Below, one piece after another: positions 17,901-27,100 of a stretch of 45,822 nucleotides of DNA. A program made the translations under genes and the position numbers. Source of the DNA: Planctomycetota bacterium (GTDB taxonomy: Bacteria; Planctomycetota; Planctomycetia; Pirellulales; PALSA-1355). Location: positions 1-45,822 of the forward strand of contig QQVE01000045.1 of NCBI GenBank assembly GCA_003389325.1, in the 5' to 3' direction. The notes under the pieces are model-generated. The model was given only the letters and a program-made list of their open reading frames with translations. It was not told where the DNA came from and made no database searches. Position 1 is the stretch's first letter. Each line of letters opens with the position of its first letter.

Positions 17901-20900
17901 GTACATCGATGACGAGGCCCTCACCTGGGGTCAATTGATCTCCGCCGCCAGCGACGGGGAAGCGCAGGCCGGCGGGGCCTTGCTGGTCGATGCCGATAGC
18001 TTCGCCCAGGCCGGAATCATGCCGCAAACCCCCCTGGTTCGGCGGGACGCCGACTCGCCGCTCGAGCGCGGGGCGAACTTGCTGCGCGGGGCCGGCCTGG
18101 CGATCGTCGTCAGCGGGCGGGTCGTGCTGATCACGACCGCCGCGAACACTGCTTCGTTTGCCGATCAACTCCTGGCTCGAGACTCGGACGTGGTCTACGT
18201 CGCTCGGCCGGGCCGGCTGGCCGACGAACTGCAACTGGCGGCTCGGGATACCGGTTGGTCGCGCTACGAGACGGCCACCTGGTGGCTTACGCAAGCGCCC
18301 GAATGGTCGTTTTCGCAATCAGCCCGCCCGGCCGCGAGCGTCGGCCGCGGCTGGCATCGCTACTCGCTTTCGTGCGCGGCCGACGCAACGCCCCGCGTAC
18401 GCATCGTCAGCACCGCTCGGATGCAGTCGCTGGCCTGGGCCGTGCTGTTGGCCGTCGTTGGGTTGGGGCTTTGGAAGCCGCTGGTGCGCGCCTCGGCCCT
18501 GGTGCTGTTTGTGGCGATTGCGGCTTCGCTGGCCCTGGTCGTGCCGCCGGCCTACACGCCGCTGGCCAGCGCCGCTTTCGTCGGCGGGCTGATCGCCCTG
18601 GCCATCCGCATGACCCACGTTCCCCCACGGCCGATGACGACCGAAGACGCCACGCGCTCCACGACGCGTCGCTCGCGCAGCAGCATCGTGCAAGGGGCGG
18701 CCACGGCACTCCTGGCCGCGGCCCTTGTGCACCTGGCCGCTTCGATCGACGCGGCCCAGGTCGAGCAGCAGCCGGCCGAGGCCGGCGCGGCCGACGCTCC
18801 GCAATACGTCGTCGTGGTACCGGTCGACGAGGACCAGCAGCCCGTGGACGACAAGTACTACGTGCCCGAAAAGCTCTACGAGGAACTGCTGCGGCTCGAC
18901 GATGCCGGCAGTGGTCGCCCGAAGCAATGGCTCGTGCGCCGTGCAGTGTACCGCGGCGCGTTGGCGCGCGATCCTGCCAGCGGCGACCTCCATGTCGCGC
19001 GCCACCGCGCTCAGTTCGATTTGCACGTGTTCCAGAATCCAGCGGCGGTCAGGTTGCCACTTTCGCGCGAGCCCTGGGAGGCCGCGATCGCCTCGGCCCG
19101 TCTCGACGGCCGCACGATCGGCGTTCGCTTCACTTCGGCCGGCGAGGCGCTCGACCTTGGCCAGCTAGCCGCCGGCGAATATCGTCTCGATTTGGAACTC
19201 GATCCGGAGTTTGCGGCCGAACGTCCCTCCACCGCGTTCGATCTACCGATCCCGCGGATCGCTCAGTCGACGCTCGAACTCGATCTGCCGACCGACGTGA
19301 CCACAGTCGACGTGCCCGGGGCGCGGGGCGAAGTCTCGATGGATGCCAAACGCGGACAACTCCTGGCTCGGTTGGGGGCGACTGACCGCCTTTCGCTGCG
19401 CTGGCCCGCGGGCAACGCGACCCAATCGATGACGCCGAACCTCGAGGCGGAAGAGTTGATCTGGATCAAGGTCCGTCCCGGCACGACGGTGCTCGACGCG
19501 CGTTTTACCTACCGCGTGCTTTCGGGCCGTGTGCGGCGGTTGCGTCTGATCACCGATCCCCGTTTCCGCTTGCTGTCGTCGCCCGACCCCGATTCGCCCA
19601 TCCGGGCGGTGCATACGATTCCCGGCGACCCGCAGCGCATTGAGCTGGAATTGGCCGACGAGGTCAACGACGAAGTGACGATTGACCTCTCGTTTCTCGT
19701 TACCGGCACTTCGGGCGTGGGAAATCTCCGCTTGCCCCGGCTCGAATCAAGCGACGCCCGGGCGGCCCGCCGATGGTTGGGCGTGTCGGTCGATCCGGCG
19801 CTGCAGCCGCGTATTCAGGCGGGCGAAGATTCCCGCGCGCTGGACATCGCCGAGTTCGTGGGGGCCTGGGGCAGCACCGACGGCAAGCCGCACGCCGCCT
19901 ACAGCATTCCCCGCGGCGAGCCGATTTGGGTCCTCTCCACCCAGCCCAGCGAACCCCAAACGACGGCTGAACAGCAGCTCGATTTGAGCCTCGCCAGCAG
20001 CTCGGTCGGCATCCAATATGAGGCCAAGTTGACGATCTCCGGAGGCGTGCTGATCCAACTCGCCCTTGAGGGACCATCGGGAATCGAGATCGAAGACGTG
20101 TCGATTGTCGACGAAGACGTGCAGCGCGTGTCCCGTTGGAGCATCGACGACGCCGGGCTGGTTAGCGTTTTTCTGACCACGCCCATCGACGGCGAGCAGA
20201 CGCTTTCGCTGCGCGGACGTTGGGCTGCCGACCGTCCCGACGCGTTCGATCTCCCCACGCTGCGCCTGCTTTCGGCCGACATCAAGAAGAACCTTTTGTG
20301 CGTTTTCCGCCAGCCGTCGGTGCTGGCCGTGCTGGATCCGCGGCCCGGGGTCCGTCCGGTCGAAGCTCCCGACCAGGCGCCGGAGGAAGGGCTCGGCGCG
20401 CTGAGCCGCTGCTTCATGATCGAAGACCCCGCGGCCGTCGTCGCCGCCGAGATCTCGCCCAACAATCCGACAACCCAGGCCGTGGCGGTGACCCACCTGG
20501 AACACCAACGCGATCGGTGGATGGCTGAATTGAACTTCCACCTGAACGTGCGCGACGGCCTGGTCGACTCGCTGCAGTTCGAGATTCCGCGGCAGTGGTC
20601 CGAACCCTTCCGCGTCGAGCCGGCGATGCGCACCGAAGTCGTCTCGATCCCGGGCGAGCAGCGGAGGCGACTGCTCTTGTTTCCGCCTGAGCCGTTGGCC
20701 GGCGAGCACGTCGTGACCGTGCGCGGCCGCGTGGCCTCGTCGCCGGGCGACCGCCTAAGCGTTCCGGATGTCGTGCCCCTGCAAACGCAACAGGTCGAGC
20801 GCTACGTACTCGTGCCGCGGTTTCTCGACTACCAGCAGGTGACTTGGGATACGCTCCGCCTGTCTCCGGTCACGCTTCCCCCGACGCTCGTGCCGAAAGG

Positions 20901-22035
20901 GTTGAACATCGAGCCGATGTTCAAGTACCAGGTGACCGGCGAGCACTTTCAAGCGTCGCTCAAGGCCGTGCAGCGCGAAGATGCCGTGCCTCGTGTGCGA
21001 TTGGCCGACATCCATCTGGCCTGGCACGACGATGGAAGCTACCAGGCCGTGGCGGCGTTCGACGTCGAGCCGGGCGGAGCCAGCCAGTGCGAGTTGCAGC
21101 TCCCCGCCGGTAGTCGTCTGATCCATGCTGCGGTTGAGCGGCTCCCCGCGTTGGTCGCGGCGCGCGAGGCCAATCGCTGGCGGCTCGGGCTGGGTCCCGA
21201 ACAGTTGCCGCAGCGAATTGAGATTATCTATACCGGCACCGGCGTCGATTCACCGGCTCACCAGCGATTCATCGCGCCGCGACTGTTCGAGGCGGGCGGC
21301 AGCGAGGCGGAGTTGGAAGTCGCCGAAACGTTGTGGACCGTCTACAGCCCGCCACGACATGGACTGGCGGCTCCGCAGCAGGCATCGTGGCGCACCAGCC
21401 CCGCCGAACAGCAACTGGCCCGGCTCAACAGTGCGGCTTCGCTCGTGGAGCTGCCGGCCGAGGTGATCGGCGAGCACCTGCCCGAGGAAATTGCTCGCTG
21501 GTATGGCGCTTGGCGGCAGCGGTACCTGGCGGGGCGCGAGACGTTGCGTGGCGAGCTGGCCGCCGGCAACTCGGCCACACAGCTCGCCGAACTGGCCGAG
21601 GCCCGCGGCCTCGACGAGCGGATCGAGACCGTCGATCGACGGCTGGGGGCCGCTCGCACAGCGCTGCGCGAGCCGGCGGTCGTCGACCCATCCACCGAGT
21701 TGGTATCGATCGCTCGGGCCGAAATGTTGCCGCTGCGCTTCGCCGTCGATCAATCGACGCCCGCGCTCGAACTGCGGTACGCCTCGCCGGGGAGCGACTC
21801 CGTGGTGGCGCGCTGGCTGGCCGCGTTGGCCGTCATCGTTGCCGGCGGAGCGTTTGCCTGGTGGTTCGGCGACGCGACCCTGCCGACCTTTGCGCCCTGG
21901 ATCGTCGCCGTCGTCGCGGGTCTCGCTTGGTGGTTGCTGCTTACTCCCAGCTTCATCGGCCTGCTGGCGCTGGTGGTCGCTTGTGGCGCCGCATTCTGGA
22001 GCCAGTGGCGCGCTTTTCGCGCGGATGTCGCCTAG
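14992..22035 (+). CDS. Giant exported protein with two copies of the same module
   Basis: A 2347-residue protein, translationally coupled to the 1111-residue paralog by a 4-base overlap (ATG at 14995 is an equal alternative). Residues 1-26 are a signal peptide. The first module has a YLPVDAKEFEQRLRDVYD segment at 54-73, a long beta-rich ectodomain, and three membrane helices at about 1145-1207. A basic linker leads to a second signal-like helix at about 1230-1252 (SIVQGAATALLAAALVHLAA). The second module starts with YYVPEKLYEELLRLDD at 1288-1303, has another about 970-residue beta-rich ectodomain, and ends in C-terminal helices from about 2276. This order, repeated twice, suggests fusion of two ancestral genes like the upstream one. 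Function and family are unknown to me. Confidence 0.87.
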   Translation: MMRDSWRLAICGALALAALGAPAARGDEPEQVPSFRREFLPAEALDRRTWKDGYLPVDAKEFEQRLRDVYDRARGAPATHAPRIERATYRARLEAEDLLVGTAELELSAVDEPTLLALVPFSGALESAAWNNPEARPALVGVAPDGGLRALVEGEQLQLAWSQRGERTASGAVQFALELPGSPLSRLEIEAPDDVDIVVDHGIATAKPQPAGEATLWSVELGGYRRIGLRVVPKNTAGERRALTLVRQAMTYKFSTRGINLAAQLRLDVHGEPLERILVDLDPSLHLVSARYGEQDLPWSATTDLQSGQSHVLLEFPEPVSGAGRVLQLSAVTPLTTDERWSLPGLQVRGMAWQEGTAELILPEGLLLEQLLTDGCRQSQVTPLPAPLGESIEIQYYRPGAKIELRLTVPRKQLAVETGTLVQVGGQEIVSRCSFAIPLDADARRKVRIPIHAPWTVESVESIAASRIVKWDVVERRGEPAELEIAMAGPGRLVVRGSRPLPVTASFDAAQLQMLDFSQFDAQAQLISVRAADGSELRWSGDEQLERLEPDNLTAEQLQLFVQLPDGPVFVENDVFGRASVARERRRPNYSVDIHIDAAVREGKLAETYTIHCVPDAARVERLLVHFSQPREIPLQWNLAGGNNSGQFSARKLTSGEQAGLGLPPSGEVWELLLEIARPGPFELRADRSLPFEQETPLALASVEDATTQRGTLAIRAVGDAGLSIRNRGLMSVPAELLDPNRYQTARATYHYQPSGDDLEAEPMISISPAESQQPETGAWAWSCQLASRFAAEGTCSHRVAVRIQTAGRSSLRFRLPEKTRLLGAWVDGQQLDTSGPKPEGHRVELPPGKSRALLTLYYSTPAELPGLVVRHAAPFPTLDIPVLLREWSVWMPPGFEVADSDRETPLDRLRPPTWSQRLFGPLGRDARGHIFNPLLSSDWRETFAARGRTDRTHEAGVQFVRDLGVLAGQYIDDEALTWGQLISAASDGEAQAGGALLVDADSFAQAGIMPQTPLVRRDADSPLERGANLLRGAGLAIVVSGRVVLITTAANTASFADQLLARDSDVVYVARPGRLADELQLAARDTGWSRYETATWWLTQAPEWSFSQSARPAASVGRGWHRYSLSCAADATPRVRIVSTARMQSLAWAVLLAVVGLGLWKPLVRASALVLFVAIAASLALVVPPAYTPLASAAFVGGLIALAIRMTHVPPRPMTTEDATRSTTRRSRSSIVQGAATALLAAALVHLAASIDAAQVEQQPAEAGAADAPQYVVVVPVDEDQQPVDDKYYVPEKLYEELLRLDDAGSGRPKQWLVRRAVYRGALARDPASGDLHVARHRAQFDLHVFQNPAAVRLPLSREPWEAAIASARLDGRTIGVRFTSAGEALDLGQLAAGEYRLDLELDPEFAAERPSTAFDLPIPRIAQSTLELDLPTDVTTVDVPGARGEVSMDAKRGQLLARLGATDRLSLRWPAGNATQSMTPNLEAEELIWIKVRPGTTVLDARFTYRVLSGRVRRLRLITDPRFRLLSSPDPDSPIRAVHTIPGDPQRIELELADEVNDEVTIDLSFLVTGTSGVGNLRLPRLESSDARAARRWLGVSVDPALQPRIQAGEDSRALDIAEFVGAWGSTDGKPHAAYSIPRGEPIWVLSTQPSEPQTTAEQQLDLSLASSSVGIQYEAKLTISGGVLIQLALEGPSGIEIEDVSIVDEDVQRVSRWSIDDAGLVSVFLTTPIDGEQTLSLRGRWAADRPDAFDLPTLRLLSADIKKNLLCVFRQPSVLAVLDPRPGVRPVEAPDQAPEEGLGALSRCFMIEDPAAVVAAEISPNNPTTQAVAVTHLEHQRDRWMAELNFHLNVRDGLVDSLQFEIPRQWSEPFRVEPAMRTEVVSIPGEQRRRLLLFPPEPLAGEHVVTVRGRVASSPGDRLSVPDVVPLQTQQVERYVLVPRFLDYQQVTWDTLRLSPVTLPPTLVPKGLNIEPMFKYQVTGEHFQASLKAVQREDAVPRVRLADIHLAWHDDGSYQAVAAFDVEPGGASQCELQLPAGSRLIHAAVERLPALVAAREANRWRLGLGPEQLPQRIEIIYTGTGVDSPAHQRFIAPRLFEAGGSEAELEVAETLWTVYSPPRHGLAAPQQASWRTSPAEQQLARLNSAASLVELPAEVIGEHLPEEIARWYGAWRQRYLAGRETLRGELAAGNSATQLAELAEARGLDERIETVDRRLGAARTALREPAVVDPSTELVSIARAEMLPLRFAVDQSTPALELRYASPGSDSVVARWLAALAVIVAGGAFAWWFGDATLPTFAPWIVAVVAGLAWWLLLTPSFIGLLALVVACGAAFWSQWRAFRADVA

Positions 22036-22048
22036 CTCGGCGGGCGCT

Positions 22049-22408
22049 CTACGGGTTGGTGTTGAAGTAGTGCGAATAGTGCATGAATCGCACGTTCGAC
22101 TTTGGCTGTAGCGGCGGTGCTCCCTTGCCGTGCAGCCGCTGATTGAGCTGCTCGAGCGCCGCCCATTGCTGCCGCAGCACTTCGCGCTCCTCGATCAAAG
22201 GGCGCACCAGCGTCTGATAGTTCGACAGTCCGCTGCTGGTCGTTCCCAGGTTCAAATAGGGGCTCACTGGCGACGTGTTCACGGCGGCAAATCGATCCGT
22301 AGCCACCGACGCGCGCGATGGCTCGCCGCGTGGCACCTGCCCGCGGGCAGGCGTCGCAAACAGCGCAGCCACGGAAGCTACCGCCCCGATCAGCATGGTG
22401 TATCGCAT
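22049..22408 (-). CDS. Small secreted protein with a HYF-type C-terminal tail
   Basis: A 119-residue protein with a signal peptide (MLIGAVASVAALFATPARG). A Ser/Pro-rich segment follows (TSPVSPYLNLGTTSSG), then a helix (LVRPLIEEREVLRQQW), and the C-terminus ends FMHYSHYFNTNP. I recall similar short secreted proteins with an aromatic FM-x-YGHYF-like end in planctomycete genomes, but have no function for them. GGGAGACG precedes the ATG. It ends 13 bases from the stop of the giant gene on the other strand and lies 57 bases after the export lipoprotein gene, so it probably belongs to the same transcript. Confidence 0.8.
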   Translation of the reverse strand: MRYTMLIGAVASVAALFATPARGQVPRGEPSRASVATDRFAAVNTSPVSPYLNLGTTSSGLSNYQTLVRPLIEEREVLRQQWAALEQLNQRLHGKGAPPLQPKSNVRFMHYSHYFNTNP

Positions 22409-22465
22409 GGGTTTCGTCTCCCGGGTTGCTCGAATTGCTCGTAAGTGCCGAAACGCACCCCTACC

Positions 22466-23560
22466 CTAGAAGCCGGCGGCGCCGATGCCGAGGCCGTCGG
22501 GGAAGCGGTTGATGTTTTGGATGGCCTGGCTGCCCAGCAGGCTGGCACCGAAGACGCGCTCCATGGGGGCGGTCAGTCGGGCCAACAGCGAGTCGATGGC
22601 AATCAGCTTGTCTTCGGCGATGAAGATCCGGTCGCCGGGCAGCACCTGGTAGTTGCTGGCCGTGGCCCCGCCGGCGGTGATCTCGCGCCAGTCGACCGGC
22701 AGGATCGTGTCGCAGCCCGAGGTGCTGGGCATCGGCCGGGCGATCCAGATCCGCTTGCTCGACACCCGGCTCAAACCGTTGACCTGCGTCAACGCGTCGA
22801 GCACCGTCTCGTTGCCCGTGATCGGGAAGCGGGCCACGGTGTCGCCCAACCCGGCGCCCTCGGTGACGACGTAATACACCTTGCTGTTGTAGGCAAACAC
22901 GGTGACCGACACCTGCGGGTTATCCAGGTGCTGGCCCAGGTGTTCGTCGATCGCCTGGCTGGCCTGATCCAGGGTCATGCCGGCCACGTACACCTGGCCG
23001 TAGCTGCCCAGGTTGACCGTGCCGTCGGGGGCCACCAGGTGCTCGCCGGTGATCGGCTGCATCGTGGCCGACTGCAACAGTTGCACCGAGACCTGGGGAT
23101 CGCGCACCACTTCGCGCAGGCTCTTCTCGATGGCCCGGGCGGCCTCGTCTTCGGTCATGCCGGTGACTTCGACCTTGCCGGCAGTGCCGTAGGCCGGTCC
23201 GAGATTGACGTGTCCCGAGGGACTGACCAGGTACTGATCGGCGTTGGGCCCGCCGCCGCCTGAGACGCCGGGGATGCCGCCTTGCAGTTGAATGCTCACC
23301 ACGTCGGTGGCCTGAATGCGGTAGGGCGGCTTGGGCACCACGCGAATGGCTTCGATAAACAGGATGTCGGGCGGTTCGATGACGTAGGGGGGCAGGGTGG
23401 TTTTGTCTTTTTCGGTGGGCACGCTGCCGCCGTAGTGGGGCATCTTCTGCGGGCCGACCAGCCGCGGCTCGGGCCGGCTGACCAGGCTTTGGCAGCCGCA
23501 CAGTGCCAGCACCAGCAGGCACCCCCAGCGACCGACAGATTGGCAGCGACCCGACAGCAT
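22466..23560 (-). CDS. Polysaccharide export (Wza/GumB-type) outer-membrane lipoprotein
   Basis: A 364-residue protein with a lipoprotein signal (LLVLALCGC, lipid Cys23). Residues about 57-175 form a Poly_export domain beginning YVIEPPDILFIEAIRVVPK and continuing YRIQATDVVSIQLQGG. It is followed by two SLBB-like segments (GHVNLGPAYGTAGKVEVTGM, GTVNLGSYGQVYVAGM) with paired ARAIEKSL/DPQVSV helices. Such proteins form the outer-membrane channel for capsule or exopolysaccharide. No Wzc-type kinase or glycosyltransferase lies nearby; it stands alone except for the small secreted gene after it. Start ATG 23560 begins the signal; the ribosome site is weak. Confidence 0.9.
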   Translation of the reverse strand: MLSGRCQSVGRWGCLLVLALCGCQSLVSRPEPRLVGPQKMPHYGGSVPTEKDKTTLPPYVIEPPDILFIEAIRVVPKPPYRIQATDVVSIQLQGGIPGVSGGGGPNADQYLVSPSGHVNLGPAYGTAGKVEVTGMTEDEAARAIEKSLREVVRDPQVSVQLLQSATMQPITGEHLVAPDGTVNLGSYGQVYVAGMTLDQASQAIDEHLGQHLDNPQVSVTVFAYNSKVYYVVTEGAGLGDTVARFPITGNETVLDALTQVNGLSRVSSKRIWIARPMPSTSGCDTILPVDWREITAGGATASNYQVLPGDRIFIAEDKLIAIDSLLARLTAPMERVFGASLLGSQAIQNINRFPDGLGIGAAGF

Positions 23561-24184
23561 GCATCGACCCCGAGGTTAACCGACCGTTGAAGTCGGCCAT
23601 TGGCGGCCAACTTCAACCTCGCCCCGTGCGCACAAAGCTCCGCACGGCTCGCGACCCACTCGCGCAGCAACACCCGACGGCCCTCCACCCCGCGCGACCG
23701 TCACCGCCCTACTAATCGGCAAACTCCACCACACACTTCACTAGCAAGTGCCAAATCTGAGATTTCCGGCTAATGAAAGGAAGCGTCTCGGTCCGAGCGG
23801 CGGCCGCCGCCAGCGCGGCGGGGGCCCGCAGGGATGGTCCCAAACAGGTGGACTTTTTGCCTATTTTGCCAATTATGCGTGTCACTCATCAAACTCTCAT
23901 GGGTGTGATTCGTATGAGACTAGAGGCGCGTGCCAGAGGTCGCGGTAGGATGTCTGTTTCGTTGACAGCGGAGAGGGGTCAAGTAGGATAAGAGTTACGG
24001 AAAAAACCTTGCTTTGGGCCGGGCCCAAGCCGCCCGGCGACCGGCGAGGAGTCTATTGGCGCAGCCATTCGAGCGGCGTCCTGGTGGGATCATATTCGTT
24101 GGCGGACTGCAACACGCCCTGTCGTCGCTTGGCAGTTGGCGCCCCACATGAGCTTCACGCACCGACCTTGAATTTGGATGAGAC
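23561..24184. other. Long intergenic region between divergent genes
   Basis: This 624-bp region carries promoters of the export lipoprotein (leftward) and the TPR operon (rightward). Apart from the promoter candidate at 23962-23989 I see no RNA gene or protein-like frame. Short frames at 23748-23991 have non-protein composition. Confidence 0.5.
23962..23989 (+). promoter_or_regulatory. Promoter candidate for the TPR operon
   Basis: A perfect TTGACA at 23962-23967 and TAGGAT at 23984-23989 (4 of 6) with a 16-bp spacer. This leaves a leader of about 190 bases before the ATG at 24185. Confidence 0.55.
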
Positions 24185-27100
24185 ATGAGACGACTTAACG
24201 TCAAACTGGCACTCTGGCTGGTGGGCATCACCGTGTTCTCCGTCGTGGGCGTTCACTTCCTGCACGGCTACCAGGTCAAGCGCAATGCCGAGGGCTTGAA
24301 GCTTCGGGCCGAGCAGGCGCGCAAGGACGGCGACATCAACGAGGCCATCAGCACGTACAACCAGTTTCTGCGTTACCGCGATGATCGCGAAGGCTACAAG
24401 GCCCTGGCCGAACTCGTGGTCGAGGTTGCCAACGAGGCAGACGCCACACGTCGCGACAAAGTCCGCGCCTACAGCATTCTGGAAGAGGCCATCCGCCGCC
24501 ATCCGGACCTGGACGAGGTGCGCACCAGTCTCGTCGATTACACGCTCGGGATGCGCCGCTGGGGCGATACCCTCGAGCATATCAATACGATCCAAGCGAA
24601 CCGGGCCGAGCGCAACGAACCTCCGGATACCGAGCTGGTTTACAAAGCCGCCCTGTGCAAGTTCCTTTCGGGCGACGAGCGCGAAGCTCGCAAGGACTTG
24701 TACGAGATCGTCGGCTACGACGAGACCAGCGGCACTTTCACGGACGAGCGTCCGGAAATGGCCGGGGAGGTCGACGCCTATCGGTTGCTAGCCGAAATCC
24801 TGAGTCGCGGCACCACGGAAGACAAAGATCTGGCCTCGCAAGTCATGCGACAGATCGTCGTCTGGAATCCCGACTCGGCCAAAGCTCACCTGACTCTGGC
24901 CCAGTACCTCATGGGCCAGTGGCAGGCCAGAGAGCAGTCGGGCAAGGCTTCGACGATCGAAGAGCGAGACGCCCGAGAGGCGCTGCTGGCCGAGGCCACC
25001 TCACAGGTCCGCAAGGCGGAGGAGATCGATCCGAAAGACGCCGACGTCATGCTGACCTCGGCCGGCCTTGAGATAATGACTCAGCGGCTACGATTCACTC
25101 GCGGTGAGGAGCCCGACTACGCGAGAGCGCAGCAGTTGTTGGATCGTGCCCTGGCGGAGCATCCCGCAAACGCCCAGGTCTACCTGCGCCGCTCCGATTT
25201 GGCCAGGTCTCGAGGCGACCTGAAGACGGCCGCCGCGGAGCTGGAAGCGGGCCTCGAGAAGGCCGACGAGACGGGCGACATCCTGAAGCAATTGGTCGAA
25301 GCCAAGTTCGAGTTGCGGGACTTCGACGCCGTACGCGCTCTCTGCTCGCAGATGCGCGAAGTCCAATCGATTCCGCTCGAGTTGATCAAGTTCCAGGAAG
25401 CGCGGCTCAAGCTGAGCGACAACGAAATCGTCGAGGGCACCCGCGAGCTCGAGCAGGTGCGGCCCGCGATGGAACGGCTCAGCCCGCAGTACGATCAAGC
25501 CGTGAATGCGCAACTCGGCCGTTGCTACGAGATGCTCGGTCGCCCGGACAAGCAGTTGGAGGTGTATCGCCGGTTGTTGTCGAAGCAGCCGACCTTGGTG
25601 GAGGGTCAGATGGGCCGCGCTTCGGCCCTACAAGCGCTCGGCCGCCACGAGGAGGCCGAGAGTTCGGTAGCGGTGCTGGTGAACGCGGCACTTTCCAATG
25701 CGTTTCAACAAAATCCATCTGTGCTACCGAGGATCTTGCAGCTCGCCATCGGCCAGGAGGCCGCCAAGCCGGTCGATGAGCGGAATTGGAGACGCGTCGA
25801 CGCCATGCAGCAATTGTTGGCCAGCAGCGGCCTCCAACGTCCACTAGAGCAGGAACTGCTGAATGCAGAGCTATTGATTATCAAAGGCAAACCCGATGAG
25901 GCGAAGCAAATCCTCTTCGAAATTCGACAAGCGCAACAGAAGCAGAAGAACGAGCAGAAAGACGAGCTAACAGCGGAACAGAAGGAGCAAGAGAAGCAAG
26001 ACGAGCAGCGCGTGTTGCTGACTTCGATCAAGGCCATGGCGGCCGACCCGGACAGCCAGAGCAAATTGAAGCTTGCCTTAGCGGAGGTGGAAAAACGGGT
26101 GGGGATGACACCCGACTTGTTCCGTCAGCACGTGCAAATGGTCGCCCGCGGAGACGCGGAGAAGGCCACCGAGGAGCTGAAAGAGCTCGAAGCCAAGCTC
26201 AGCGAGTTTGAAGAGGAGCAGCGCCCGGGCCTGCTCATGCAATTGGGTGCGGCCTATAGCCAGGCCGGCGACTACGACAACGGGCAGCGCTGCTTCATGT
26301 CGGCGCTGAGCCAGAGCCCGCGGGACGGCCGGCTTCGCAAGCTGGTGTTCGAAATGGCACTGGATCGCGACGACAAAGCGGCGATGGACGAGATTCTCAA
26401 GGAGCTGCGCGAGTCGCCTCAGTTCGGCAGCGAAGACCCGCTGTATAAGTACTGCGTGGCCTCGCGCAACGTGCGGCAGTACAGCCGCAATCGCGTGGAG
26501 AAAAAGCCGGTCACCGAGAAAGACCACGAGTTGCTCTCCCAGTCGCGCCGGCTGATCGACGAGGCTCTCTTGGTGCGGGGCGAGTGGGCCCCGCTGCATC
26601 GGGTCAAGGGCGAGGTCGAGCAACTCGATAAGAATATTGAAGGGGCCATCTCCGCCTACCAGGATTCGCTGCGGTTCAGCCAGAGCAATCAGGCCGGCAC
26701 GGCGAAGCGGTTGGTCACGCTGCTCTACGAGGCCGAGCGGTACACCGAGGCCAACCAGGCGATGAAGCTGCTGGCCGGAACCGAGCTTACGGGCAACATG
26801 CGGAAGCTGGTTCAAGACAACCTGCAGCGATCCGGCAATCCGCAGGAAGCGCTGGAAATGGCCCAGCAGGACGCCGAGAAGGAGCCCACCCCGTCGAATT
26901 ACATCTGGTTGGGGCAACTGCTCGAGAAGGACGGCCAGACCGAGAAGGCCGAACAGGCTTTCCAGAACGCCATTCGCGCCGCCCCCAAGCTCACCGACGC
27001 CTGGGTGCTGTACGTCGGGCGGCTGGTCAGCAACCAGAAGAAGAACAAGGCCGTCGAGGCGGTCCGTCTGGCTTTGAAGTACCTGGGCGAAGAGCCGCTG

